From Roseomonas sp. (GTDB lineage: Bacteria > Pseudomonadota > Alphaproteobacteria > Acetobacterales > Acetobacteraceae), in NCBI GenBank assembly GCA_031180725.1, contig JAPSLO010000004.1, positions 310,001 through 374,000 of the forward strand: a DNA stretch of 64,000 bases, written 5' to 3'. Of this stretch, positions 42,514 to 51,115 are shown in pieces. A model generated the notes under the pieces. The model made no database searches. It saw only the letters and a program-made list of their open reading frames with translations, and was not told where the DNA came from. Each line of letters opens with the position of its first letter. The first letter of the stretch is position 1. The translations under genes and the position numbers were made by a program.

Positions 42514-43301
42514 AGTGCTGGATCGGTGGCCTGGGGGTGCTCGGCCCCGGGCTGCCCGGCTGGGCCGCGAGCGAGGCCATGCTGGCCGGCACGCAACCCT
42601 GGCAGATGGCTGAGGCCGCGGCGGCGCCGCCGTCGATCCTGCCGCCAACGGAGCGGCGCCGCACCGGGCCCACGGTGCGCTTCGCCCTTGCTGCCGCCGC
42701 CGAGGCGACGGAGCGCGAGCCCGACCGGGGCGCGCTGGAGACTGTCTTCGCCACCAGCAATGGCGATGGCGCCACCATCGCCGGCATCCTGGATGCGATG
42801 CATACGCCGGACGGCGCGATCTCTCCGACGCTGTTCCACAACTCCGTGCACAACGCCGCGGCGGGCTATTGGCACATCGCCGTCGGCTCCACCGCGCCCT
42901 CGGTCAGCCTGGGCGGGCATGACGGCACCTTCGCCGCAGGGTTGCTCTCCGCCGTTACCGGCGTGGTGGCGCGCGGCCGCGCCGTCCTGCTCTGCGCCTA
43001 TGACACCCCGCTGCCGCCGCCGCTGGCGGAGTGCAGGCCGACCGCCTTCCCCTTCGCCACCGCGATGGTGCTGCGGCCCGCCCAGGTTGCGGGCACACGA
43101 GCGGCCTTGACGCTGCGCTATGTCGCCGAACCACTGGCCGAGCCGGTCCCACCAACCGAAGGTCTGGACGCTTTGGCCGCCGGCAACCCGGCGGCGCGTG
43201 CCCTGCCGCTGCTGCGTGCCCTGGCGGCGCGGCGCGAGACGCTGATCGGCTTGGCGCTGGACGAGACCGCGCATCTCGAATTGCAGGTCACGCCGTGCTG
43301 A
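42510..43301 (+). CDS. Ketosynthase-like partner without catalytic cysteine (chain-length-factor-like)
   Basis: A 263-residue protein of the ketoacyl-synthase N-terminal (Ketoacyl-synt_2) type. LETVFATSNGDGATIAGIL, NSVHNAAAGYWHIAVGS and VSLGGHDGTFAAGLLSAVTG align with KS folds, but no Cys stands at the nucleophile position. It probably dimerises with the full KS and sets chain length or specificity. Overlaps the KS before and the dehydratase after (seven bases). Confidence 0.85.
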   Translation: MKCWIGGLGVLGPGLPGWAASEAMLAGTQPWQMAEAAAAPPSILPPTERRRTGPTVRFALAAAAEATEREPDRGALETVFATSNGDGATIAGILDAMHTPDGAISPTLFHNSVHNAAAGYWHIAVGSTAPSVSLGGHDGTFAAGLLSAVTGVVARGRAVLLCAYDTPLPPPLAECRPTAFPFATAMVLRPAQVAGTRAALTLRYVAEPLAEPVPPTEGLDALAAGNPAARALPLLRALAARRETLIGLALDETAHLELQVTPC

Positions 43302-43747
43302 CGCCGCCCTTGAGCGCGGCGCAGATTGCCGCGCTGGTGCCGCACCACGGCGCGATGTGCCTGCTGGACCGCGCGCTGGCCTGGGACGCCACGCAGATCC
43401 GCTGCACCACCGACCGCCACCGCCACCCTGCCAACCCGCTGCGGCGCGACGGCATGCTGCCGGCGATCTGCGGCCTGGAATTCGCCTTCCAGGCCATGGC
43501 GCTGCACGGCGCGCTGGGCGCCGGCGAACGCCAGGCGGTCGGTTTCGTCACCAGCCTGCGCGAGGTGGCGTTGGGCGCCGAGCGGCTGGACGACATTGCG
43601 GATGCACTGCTGGTCACTGCCGAGGCGCTGATGGCCGAGCCCGGCGGCTTCATCTATCGCTTCGGCATCTCCGCCGCCGGCTGCGAACTGCTCGCCGGCC
43701 AGGCGGCGGTGATCCTGCCCGACCGACTTGGACCCGCCACTCCATGA
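43295..43747 (+). CDS. Hot-dog dehydratase (ApeP-like)
   Basis: A 150-residue hot-dog protein. IAALVPHHGAMCLLDRALAWD (His in HHGAMCLLD) and MLPAICGLEFAFQAMALHGAL (Glu in CGLEFA) match the 3-hydroxylacyl-ACP dehydratase of aryl polyene clusters. It likely cooperates with the smaller dehydratase at 37015. GTG start; the stop overlaps the reductase start (ATGA). Confidence 0.87.
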   Translation: MLTPPLSAAQIAALVPHHGAMCLLDRALAWDATQIRCTTDRHRHPANPLRRDGMLPAICGLEFAFQAMALHGALGAGERQAVGFVTSLREVALGAERLDDIADALLVTAEALMAEPGGFIYRFGISAAGCELLAGQAAVILPDRLGPATP

Positions 43748-44472
43748 CCCCGCGCCGCGCCCTTGTCACCGGTGGGTCGAGCCCCATCGGCGCCGCCATC
43801 TGCCGCCGGCTGGCGGAAGACGGGCATGAGGTGCTGATCCATGCCCATGCCGGGCTGGACCGCGCCGCGGCACTGGCCGCGGAGATCACCGCGGCGGGCG
43901 GCAGGGCCCGCGCCTTCGCCTGCGACCTGACGGATGTCCCAGCAACCGAAGCCGCGATGGGAGCTCTGCTGGCGGAGGGTCCGCCGGTGCAGATCCTGGT
44001 GCACAATGCCGGCACCCATGACGATGTGCCCCTGGCCGGCATGGCGGAGCAGCAGTGGCGGCGCGTGCTGGATGTCTCGCTGACCGGCTTCTACGCGTCG
44101 CTACGCCCGCTGATCCTGCCCATGATCGGCACGCGCTGGGGGCGGATCATCGCCATTTCCTCGATTTCCGGGCTGCTGGGCAACCGCGGCCAGGTGAACT
44201 ACGCCGCCGCCAAGGCGGGGCTGATCGGGGCGGTGAAGTCCATCTCGCTGGAATATGCCTCGCGCGGTGTCACGGCGAATGCCGTGGCCCCTGGGGTGAT
44301 CGACTCCCCTGCCGTCAGCGCGGCGATGACGCGAGAACAGATCGCCGCCCTGGTCCCCGCCCGCCGCGCCGGCCGACCGGAGGAGGTGGCGGAGCTCGTC
44401 ACCTTCCTGGCCTCGGATCGCGCATCCTACATCACCGGCCAGACCATCGCTGTCAGTGGCGGCCTCGGGTAG
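43744..44472 (+). CDS. 3-oxoacyl-ACP reductase (FabG-like SDR)
   Basis: A 242-residue short-chain dehydrogenase. The cofactor motif is TGGSSPIG (9-16), with HNAG at 87-90 and the catalytic Ser140, Tyr153 and Lys157 (YAAAK). The pairing of Gly-rich loop and HAHAG after beta-2 suggests NADPH. It reduces the beta-keto group in each polyene cycle. It is the last gene of the biosynthetic operon; the convergent lipoprotein gene ends 12 bases later. Confidence 0.92.
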   Translation: MTPRRALVTGGSSPIGAAICRRLAEDGHEVLIHAHAGLDRAAALAAEITAAGGRARAFACDLTDVPATEAAMGALLAEGPPVQILVHNAGTHDDVPLAGMAEQQWRRVLDVSLTGFYASLRPLILPMIGTRWGRIIAISSISGLLGNRGQVNYAAAKAGLIGAVKSISLEYASRGVTANAVAPGVIDSPAVSAAMTREQIAALVPARRAGRPEEVAELVTFLASDRASYITGQTIAVSGGLG

Positions 44473-44484
44473 CGGCCGGCCCCC

Positions 44485-44691
44485 TCAATTCGTCCTGTCG
44501 CGGACCCAGTCGCCGGCGCGGCCGATCGCGGCGCCCGTGCTCTCCGCAGCGCGCCCCAGCGCTTCGCCCGTGCGGCTCCCCGCGCGGTCGAGGGCCTCCC
44601 CGGTGCGTTCCGCCGGCCTCGTTCTCTCGCAGGCGGCGACGAGAAGCGCGCAGAGCGCCGCGGTAAGCACGCGGCCGATGGTGGTGCGCAT
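44485..44691 (-). CDS. Small repeat-containing lipoprotein
   Basis: A 68-residue predicted lipoprotein: signal peptide MRTTIGRVLTAALCALLVAAC with lipobox LVAAC (Cys21), then three imperfect 11-residue repeats (RTGEALDRAGS, RTGEALGRAAE, STGAAIGRAGD) that would form an amphipathic helix. AAGGA sits six bases before the ATG. Function unknown; similar small coat-like lipoproteins of enterobacteria are antitoxin or stress proteins, but no homology is claimed. It lies between the polyene operon and the halogenase gene. Confidence 0.75.
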   Translation of the reverse strand: MRTTIGRVLTAALCALLVAACERTRPAERTGEALDRAGSRTGEALGRAAESTGAAIGRAGDWVRDRTN

Positions 44692-44764
44692 GGGTTGTCC
44701 TTCTGGATGAAAGTTGCTGCGCGCCATTTGCAACGGATCGCAGTGAGAACAGTTCCCGGCAGCG

Positions 44765-46078
44765 CTACTCCGCTGCCGCCATGGCCGGCAGGGCTTCCGG
44801 CATGGCCGGCCCCAGCCCCCACCGGTGCAGGGCAGACAGCGTGTGGAACACCGCCTTGAAGGAAAGGATCGGGATCACCGCGCGCGGATCGCCCCGCAGA
44901 TTGCCAGCCAGCATGTTGATGATACCGTCGCGCATCCACAGCGTGTTCTTCGGCGCCATGAAGAGCGAGCGCATGACCGGATCGTTGATGCGGTAGATCA
45001 GCCAGCCAATACGGTCCATCGCGTCAGCCAGCTCCCGGTTCGTGCGGGCCGCAAGTTTCTGCCCGCGCACCGGATCGTCCAGCCAGACATGCGCGGCCTG
45101 CGCGCCGAGCTCGCCCGCAGTCATCGCCATCAGCACGCCGGTCGAGAACATCGGATCCACGAAGCCGAAGGCATCGCCGATCATCAGATACTGGCTGCCA
45201 TGGCCCTGATGCGCGCGGTAGCTGTAGTTGCTGGCCGTATAGATCTCCGACACGCGCTTCGCATCGCGCATCCGGGCGGAGACGGTGGGACTGGCCGCGA
45301 TCTTCTCGGCCAGCACATCGGCGACGCTGCCCTTGCGCCCCTTCCACACATTCTGATTGCCGACGAAGCCGACGCTCATGATGCCGGCGGTCAGCGGGAT
45401 CAGCCAGAACCAGCCATCCTCGGCCAGGTGGATGCTGATATAGCCTTCCACGTCGCCCTCGCGCCGGGTCACGCCCTCGAAATGCGCGTAGACCGCTGCG
45501 GTGTTGTTGTATTTGTTGATGGACTTCTCGGTCAGGCGGCTGGCCAGGAAGGTATCGCGCCCCGACGCATCAAGCACATAGCGCGGCCGGAAGGTCAGCG
45601 TGGCGCCATCCGCCGTCTTCGCCGTGGCCACCGCGCGTTCCGTGGGCGCGCCGAAGGTGATGCCGGTGATGCGCGTGTTTTCCTGCGCCCAGGCACCCTT
45701 GGCGGCGGCATTGCGGAAGAGCAGCGCATCGAATTCCGCGCGCTTTACCTGGTAGGCGAAGGTACGGGACCGATTGAGCGCCTTGGCGAAAGGAAAAGGG
45801 CAGCTTCGCCCCGTGCGGTCGGAGACGAATTCCGCCCCCGGCTTGTGGATGCCGATCGCGCTCACCGCGTCCAGCACCCCCAACCGCTCAAGGATATCCA
45901 GATTCCGGGGCAGAAGGCTCTCACCGATATGGAAGCGCGGATGCGCTTCCTTCTCCACCAGGCTGACCTGGCGGCCTGCCAGGGCGAGCAGCGCCGCCGC
46001 AGTGGAGCCGGCAGGGCCGCCACCAATCACGAGGACATCCGGGCTGTAAGGATCGGGCATGACGCCGAAACTTTCCAT
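44765..46078 (-). CDS. FAD-dependent halogenase-like oxidoreductase
   Basis: A 437-residue flavoprotein. The dinucleotide fold is VLVIGGGPAGSTAAAL (15-30), followed by RFHIGESLLPRNL. The flavin-halogenase WxWxIP motif is present as WFWLIP (223-228), and Lys79 in GIHKPGAEF is a candidate for the catalytic lysine. Later blocks are MIGDAFGFVDPMFSTGVLMAM. The pattern is that of phenol/pyrrole-type flavin halogenases acting on aryl or carrier-bound substrates, so chlorination or bromination of the polyene head is plausible; a geranylgeranyl-reductase-like role is the alternative. ATG 46078 (MESF) or ATG 46060 (MPDP) are possible starts. No flavin reductase is nearby. Confidence 0.8.
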   Translation of the reverse strand: MESFGVMPDPYSPDVLVIGGGPAGSTAAALLALAGRQVSLVEKEAHPRFHIGESLLPRNLDILERLGVLDAVSAIGIHKPGAEFVSDRTGRSCPFPFAKALNRSRTFAYQVKRAEFDALLFRNAAAKGAWAQENTRITGITFGAPTERAVATAKTADGATLTFRPRYVLDASGRDTFLASRLTEKSINKYNNTAAVYAHFEGVTRREGDVEGYISIHLAEDGWFWLIPLTAGIMSVGFVGNQNVWKGRKGSVADVLAEKIAASPTVSARMRDAKRVSEIYTASNYSYRAHQGHGSQYLMIGDAFGFVDPMFSTGVLMAMTAGELGAQAAHVWLDDPVRGQKLAARTNRELADAMDRIGWLIYRINDPVMRSLFMAPKNTLWMRDGIINMLAGNLRGDPRAVIPILSFKAVFHTLSALHRWGLGPAMPEALPAMAAAE

Positions 46079-46160
46079 GCGGTCGCCCGATGTCAAGCCG
46101 CTTCGCAGGTGGCTTTCCGGGCCAGCCTTGAGCCGCCCGAAGGTGCAACGCTCCCCAGCG

Positions 46161-47051
46161 CTAGGCCGCCAGCCGGCGCGCCACCGCGCGCGCGAAGGCG
46201 TCTGCGGCGGGGGGCAGCCTCTGGTTCCGTCGCACCAGCAGTTCCAGCCGCCCATGGGAGAAGGCCGGGTTCTCCATCGGCACTGCGACGATCGCGCCGA
46301 AGTCCAGATAGGGCTGGGCCCGGCTGGCTGACCCGATCGTGACGCCTTCCGAGGCGCGAAGGAAGCCGGCGATGACATGCATCGAATTCGTCTCCAGCAC
46401 CGGGCGGCAGGTCTGGCCGGCCTCGCGCAGCGCGCTGTCGAACAGGATGCGGCTGGCGCCACGCGGGGATGGCGCGGCGATGGGAAAAGCCAGCACATCC
46501 TCCAGCCGCGCGACGCGGCGGCGGGCCAGGGGATGGCCGGGCGCGACGAGGAGCTGCAGCGGCTCCGCTCGGTGCGCCAGCACCGTGATCCGCGGATCCG
46601 GCGTGTGGTTGAAGGTCACGCCGAACTGGCAGCTTCCCTCCCGCACCTGATCGGCAATGCTGTTGGTGCGGGCGACGGTGATGTCGAGTGTCACCGCCGG
46701 ATACTGCGCGCGGAACTGGGAGAGCACATCCGGCAGCAGGGCGGCGGCGAAGCTCTCAATAACCCGTGCCACGACATGACCGCGGCGATTGCCACGCACC
46801 GCCTCCAGGTCGCCCTGGAGCTGCTCCGCCCTGTGCGCGGCCTCGCGCGCGTGGTGGAGCAGGATCTCGCCGGCCGAGGTCAGGCGCACGCCGCGCGCGC
46901 TGCGTTCGAAGAGCGTGACGCGCAGATCCTGTTCCAGATTGCGGATCTGCCGGCTGATAGCCGATTGCGCGACGTGGAGCTGCTCCGATGCCTCGCGCAT
47001 CGAGCCGGTCTGCGCGACAGCCAGGAAGTGGCGGAGACCAAGTGAGAGCAT
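46161..47051 (-). CDS. LysR-family transcriptional regulator
   Basis: A 296-residue LysR regulator. The helix-turn-helix LRHFLAVAQTGSMREASEQLHVAQSAISRQIRNLEQDL is followed by a linker helix and a periplasmic-protein-like co-inducer domain (FHVVARVIESFAAALLPDVL onward). It is divergent from the ABC operon with the palindrome GTGAT-N11-ATCAC between. Start ATG 47051 is preferred over ATG 47081 because the latter would put the operator inside the gene. It is upstream of the halogenase on the same strand (82-base gap), but the matching operators point to the ABC, DUF4392 and DUF1028 genes as targets. Confidence 0.92.
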   Translation of the reverse strand: MLSLGLRHFLAVAQTGSMREASEQLHVAQSAISRQIRNLEQDLRVTLFERSARGVRLTSAGEILLHHAREAAHRAEQLQGDLEAVRGNRRGHVVARVIESFAAALLPDVLSQFRAQYPAVTLDITVARTNSIADQVREGSCQFGVTFNHTPDPRITVLAHRAEPLQLLVAPGHPLARRRVARLEDVLAFPIAAPSPRGASRILFDSALREAGQTCRPVLETNSMHVIAGFLRASEGVTIGSASRAQPYLDFGAIVAVPMENPAFSHGRLELLVRRNQRLPPAADAFARAVARRLAA

Positions 47052-47063
47052 GGGGTTCGTCCA

Positions 47064-47102
47064 GTGATGCCAAGCAGGCATCACTATGACCGAAAATATA
47101 AT
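47064..47102 (+). promoter_or_regulatory. LysR operator and divergent promoter region
   Basis: GTGATGCC and GGCATCAC flank a 5-base spacer (47064-47084), giving GTGAT-N11-ATCAC and hence the T-N11-A LysR box. A consensus -10 TATAAT lies at 47097-47102 for the forward operon; the -35 slot (47074-47079, GCAGGC) is poor and lies inside the palindrome, as expected for an activated promoter. An opposite-strand TATATT overlaps for the LysR gene. Confidence 0.8.
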
Positions 47103-47204
47103 CTTGCGGAGGGGCTGATCGCGCGCAAGGCTGCCGATGTCGTCAGAGCCGGACGGCAGCCAGGCGGCGCCGGGCGCGCCGCGGCACAAGTCGGGAGATG
47201 GCCG

Positions 47205-48263
47205 ATGAGCCTGTCGCGCACCTTGACGCGCCGCCAAACGCTGCTGGCGGGTCTCGCTTCCGGCGTGATGCTGGCGCGGCCGCGCATCGCCAGTGCGGCC
47301 CCGACCGAGTTCGTAATGGGCGTGAATGGCGGCGCGGCCTATCGCAACCTCTACAACAACGTGCTGCGCCACTTCGAGGCACGGCACAATGCGAAAGTAG
47401 TTCCAGTCTTCGGCAGCGGGTCCGAACTGCTGAACCGCGTGCTGGCGGAACGCAGCCGTCCGACGATGGACTGCTTCGTCACCTTCCAGGGCGCCTGGCT
47501 GGTTGGCAAGGCCGAAGGCGTGCTGGAGAAGGTGGACTACAACAAGATCCCGCACATCGACGACGTCCACGACTTCCTGAAGGACCCTGACGGTTACGCG
47601 CCCTTCGTGAACTTCGGCGCCTGGGGCATCGTCTACAACAAGGACACGGTCCGCACGCCGCCGCGCTCCTTTAAGGCGCTGTGGGACAGGGCCTACGACC
47701 GCAAGGTCATGCTGGGCGGCGTCTATCACTGGCAGATCCACCTGGCCGCCTTCGCCTATGCCTGGACAGGCGACCAGAAGAACATCGACGTGGCCTTCGA
47801 CAAGGTGAAGGAGCTGGCGCCGCGCCTGGCTGGCCTCTACGGACTGTCCTCCGACACGCAGTCCAAGTTCCAGCAGGGCATCGCCGACATCGCGCCGTGG
47901 TACAGCTACACAGCACAGCGTGTACGGCAGCTTGGCGTGCCGGTGGCCTTCCAGATGCCGGAGGAAGGCGGCTTCCTCTACCCCTCCGCCTATCACGCCG
48001 TGAAGGGCACGCAGAAGGTGGAGCTGGTCGAGAAGCTGATCGGCACCTTCTACGATCCCGAATTGCAGCCCGGCCTGGCGCGGGAGGATGGCTTCATCCC
48101 CTCCAACAAGAAGACTGTTCTGCCGGCCGCCGTCGCGGCGGAGCTTCCGACGATGGAGGAAGTGCAGCGCTGCCACCACTGGGACTGGGCGCTGATCAAC
48201 CGCGACGAAGGCGCCTGGCTGAACCGCTGGAACGCCGAGGTCCGTCGCCTCGTGCGCGGCTGA
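47205..48263 (+). CDS. ABC transporter substrate-binding protein (polyamine/PotD-like)
   Basis: A 352-residue periplasmic binding protein with a twin-arginine-like signal (LTRRQTLLAGLASGVMLARPRIASAA). The body begins EFVMGVNGGAAYRNLYNNVLRHFEARHNAKVVPVFGSG and contains FVNFGAWGIVYNKDTV and GIADIAPWYSYTAQRVR, typical of the spermidine/putrescine and iron-type cluster of family 1-like binders. GGGAG precedes the ATG. It is the first gene of the seven-gene operon; the true ligand is unknown. Confidence 0.88.
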   Translation: MSLSRTLTRRQTLLAGLASGVMLARPRIASAAPTEFVMGVNGGAAYRNLYNNVLRHFEARHNAKVVPVFGSGSELLNRVLAERSRPTMDCFVTFQGAWLVGKAEGVLEKVDYNKIPHIDDVHDFLKDPDGYAPFVNFGAWGIVYNKDTVRTPPRSFKALWDRAYDRKVMLGGVYHWQIHLAAFAYAWTGDQKNIDVAFDKVKELAPRLAGLYGLSSDTQSKFQQGIADIAPWYSYTAQRVRQLGVPVAFQMPEEGGFLYPSAYHAVKGTQKVELVEKLIGTFYDPELQPGLAREDGFIPSNKKTVLPAAVAAELPTMEEVQRCHHWDWALINRDEGAWLNRWNAEVRRLVRG

Positions 48264-48266
48264 ACC

Positions 48267-49136
48267 GTGGAACGTGCCGGCCACAGGCCGTGGCTGTCCT
48301 GGCTGATGCTGGGACTGCCGACGGCCTACTTCCTGCTGATCGTCGCCTACCCCCTGGCGAACCTGGTGCGCATGGGCTTTTCCCGCCCTGAGCGCGGGCG
48401 GGTCTTCGGCGAGGGCGTGTCGCTGGCCAACTATGTGGAGATCCTGACCAGCGAGCTCTACCTGGAGACGCTGCTGGTCACCTTCCGCATCGGCCTGCTC
48501 TCCGCCCTCTGTGCGTTGGCGCTCGGGCTGCCGCTGGCGCTCTATATCCGCCGCGCGCCGCCGGTGCTGCGCAGCGTGATCGTCTTCATCACCATCGCGC
48601 CGATCTTAATCAGCATCGTGGTGCGCGCCTATGGCTGGATGGTGCTGCTCTCCAACCGCGGCGTGGTGAATTCCGCGCTGATGAACTTGGGGATGATCGA
48701 CCGCCCGTTGCGGCTGATCTTCAACGAGACGGGCGTGGTGATCGGCACGGCCCATGTGCTGCTGCCCTTCATGGTGCTGGCCATACTGGGCAGCGTGCAG
48801 ACCATCGACCGGGCATTGGAGGATGCGGCCGCCAGTCTGGGCGCACGGCCCTGGCGCGTGGTTTTCGACGTGGTGCTGCCGCTGGCTCTGCCTGGGATCG
48901 CGGCGGGCACGGTGCTGGTCTTCATCCTGGCCGTGGGATCCTTCGTGACGCCGGTGCTGCTGGGCGGGCAGTTGGTGCTGACCCTGCCAATGGCGGCGAT
49001 GCAGCAGTTCAACAGTACCTTCAACTGGGCCTTCGGCTCGGCGCTGGTGGGCGTGCTGCTGGTGGCGGTGATGGCCACCACCCTGTTGTTCGACCGTGTG
49101 CTGAAGCGTCGCCTGGCACGGTTGGCTGCCCGATGA
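48267..49136 (+). CDS. ABC transporter permease (PotB-like)
   Basis: A 289-residue inner-membrane protein with six helices. The EAA loop is EDAAASLGARPWRVVFDVVLPLALPGIAAG, the coupling element contacting the ATPase. GTG start four bases after the binding-protein stop; the end overlaps the next permease (ATGA). Confidence 0.9.
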   Translation: MERAGHRPWLSWLMLGLPTAYFLLIVAYPLANLVRMGFSRPERGRVFGEGVSLANYVEILTSELYLETLLVTFRIGLLSALCALALGLPLALYIRRAPPVLRSVIVFITIAPILISIVVRAYGWMVLLSNRGVVNSALMNLGMIDRPLRLIFNETGVVIGTAHVLLPFMVLAILGSVQTIDRALEDAAASLGARPWRVVFDVVLPLALPGIAAGTVLVFILAVGSFVTPVLLGGQLVLTLPMAAMQQFNSTFNWAFGSALVGVLLVAVMATTLLFDRVLKRRLARLAAR

Positions 49137-49996
49137 GCGACACCGCCATTCCGCAGATCCGATCCGGCCCGCTGGACGGGCTAATCGGGCCGGTCGGCCG
49201 CGCGATCTGGGGCGCGCTGATCCTGGCGATCTGCGTCTTCATCCTGGCGCCTATCCTCGTGGTGTTGGTGGCCAGCGTCTCCCGTACGCCGTATCTCACC
49301 TTCCCGCCCTCCGGCTTCACGCTGCGCTGGTTCACCGACCTGGTGGAGTTGAGGGACTATTTCGCCGCCTTCCAGTTCAGCCTTCTTGTAGCGGCCCTGG
49401 CCACAGCCATGTCGCTGGCGATTGGCCTGTGGGTGGCGCTGGTGCTGACGCGCCGGGACTTCCCCGGCAAGGCTGCGCTGTCGGCTCTGTTCATGTCGCC
49501 GATCATCCTGCCGGAACTCGCCCTGGCCTTGGGCCTGCTGCAGTATCTCAGCCAGATCGGCGCCGTGCGCGGCATGCTGCCGACGCTGCTGGCGCATTCG
49601 GTGGTCTGCGCGCCCTATGTTATCCGCACCGTGCAGGCCAGCGCCCTGCGGCTGGACCGCAACCTGGAAGACAGCGCGCTGAGCTTGGGCGCGAAGCCTG
49701 CCCGCGTGCTGTGGGATGTGACACTACCGCTGTTGAAGCCTGGGCTGCTGAGCGGCGGAATCATGGCCTTCGTCATCTCCTTCGACAATGTCACCATTTC
49801 CCTGTTCCTGGCGGCGCCGGGCGCGACCACGCTGCCGGCGCTGCTGTTCAACCAGGCGTCCGAAACCGGGCTCAACACCACCCTCGCCGCAGTCTGCGCG
49901 ATGCTGACCGCCTTCATGCTGCTGCTGATGCTGGTGGTGGAACGCCTGGTGGGGCTGGAGCGCATGGCGACAAGCGCCGTGGCGGGAAAGCGGTGA
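49133..49996 (+). CDS. ABC transporter permease (PotC-like)
   Basis: A 287-residue permease with six helices and the EAA loop LEDSALSLGAKPARVLWDVTLPLLKPGLLSGGIMAF. It pairs with the upstream permease in the usual PotB/PotC heterodimer. Overlaps both neighbours (ATGA at the start, GTGA at the end), so the transporter subunits are translationally coupled. Confidence 0.9.
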   Translation: MSDTAIPQIRSGPLDGLIGPVGRAIWGALILAICVFILAPILVVLVASVSRTPYLTFPPSGFTLRWFTDLVELRDYFAAFQFSLLVAALATAMSLAIGLWVALVLTRRDFPGKAALSALFMSPIILPELALALGLLQYLSQIGAVRGMLPTLLAHSVVCAPYVIRTVQASALRLDRNLEDSALSLGAKPARVLWDVTLPLLKPGLLSGGIMAFVISFDNVTISLFLAAPGATTLPALLFNQASETGLNTTLAAVCAMLTAFMLLLMLVVERLVGLERMATSAVAGKR

Positions 49997-51081
49997 GCAC
50001 CTATTCGGAAGACCGGAGTTCCATGGCAGCCGATCTGCTGGTTCAGGGTGTTACGCGCCGCTTCGGTGAACAGCTTGCCGTCGATCGTGTGGACCTCGCC
50101 GTTGGCCAGGGCGAGTTCCTGGGTCTGCTGGGCCCCAGCGGCTGCGGCAAGACCACGCTGCTGCGCATGATCGCGGGTTTCCTGGTGCCGGATTCCGGCC
50201 GGATTATCTGCGCCGGCCAGGACATCACCACGCTGCCGCCCTTCGCGCGCAATCTGGGCGTGGTCTTCCAGAACTATGCGCTGTTTCCGCATATGACGGC
50301 CGCCGAGAATGTCGGCTACGGGCTGAAGGTGCGCGGCATGGCGCGCGCCGAGATCGTCACGCGCGTGAAGGCCGCACTGGACCGGGTGAACCTGGCCCAT
50401 GCGGCGGATCGCCTGCCCGGCCAGCTTTCCGGCGGCATGCAGCAGCGGGTGGCGCTGGCGCGGGCGATGGTGATCGAGCCGCGGATCCTGCTGCTGGATG
50501 AGCCACTCTCGGCGCTGGACAAGAACCTGCGCGAGGAGATGCAGGTGGAGCTGCGTTTGCTGCAGCAGCGCGTCGGCATCACCACCGTCTTCGTCACCCA
50601 CGACCAGGAGGAGGCGATGACGCTCTCCGACCGGATCGCTGTGATGCAGGCCGGACGCGTGATGCAGCTCGGCACACCCGAGGAAGTGTACCGCCGCCCG
50701 ATCTCGCGCTTCGTTGCCACCTTTCTCGGCACCACGAACCTGCTGGAGGGCAAGGCCGCGCGCGTGGCGGGCAACACCGTGACGGTCGCGCTGGAGGGCG
50801 GAGCGATGGTCGAGGCCAGTGCGCCCGTCCCGCCGACGCCAGGCTCGCCCGTGCAGCTTGCGGTGCGCCCGGAAAGCATCCTGCTACGGAGCACGCCGGA
50901 GGGCGTGCCCGGCACGGTGGAGGATGTGCTGTTCCAGGGCCACCGACTGATTGCGCTGTTCCGCACCGACAGCGGGCAGGAACTGCGCAGCTACATGCCG
51001 CCGTCCGGCTGGCGTCCGGCGCGCGGGGATCGCGCCTGGGCATCCTGGCCGGCGGCGGAAGCGGGCCTGATCCAGGCCTGA
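49993..51081 (+). CDS. ABC transporter ATP-binding protein (PotA-like)
   Basis: A 362-residue ATPase: Walker A GPSGCGKTT, signature LSGGMQQR, Walker B ILLLDEPLSALD and H-loop FVTHDQEEAM, followed by a C-terminal TOBE domain (PVQLAVRPESILLRSTPEG). It energises the import of the binding-protein ligand. GTG start overlapping the permease; 34 bases separate it from the first DUF4392 gene. Confidence 0.92.
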   Translation: MSTYSEDRSSMAADLLVQGVTRRFGEQLAVDRVDLAVGQGEFLGLLGPSGCGKTTLLRMIAGFLVPDSGRIICAGQDITTLPPFARNLGVVFQNYALFPHMTAAENVGYGLKVRGMARAEIVTRVKAALDRVNLAHAADRLPGQLSGGMQQRVALARAMVIEPRILLLDEPLSALDKNLREEMQVELRLLQQRVGITTVFVTHDQEEAMTLSDRIAVMQAGRVMQLGTPEEVYRRPISRFVATFLGTTNLLEGKAARVAGNTVTVALEGGAMVEASAPVPPTPGSPVQLAVRPESILLRSTPEGVPGTVEDVLFQGHRLIALFRTDSGQELRSYMPPSGWRPARGDRAWASWPAAEAGLIQA

Positions 51082-51115
51082 TTGAACGGCGACCGAACGC
51101 CGGTGGAGAAAGAGC

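Noticed and set aside
48629-49081. 150-codon minus-strand frame opposite the first permease
   Set aside because: Antisense of a well-conserved permease; no ribosome site and no recognisable protein.
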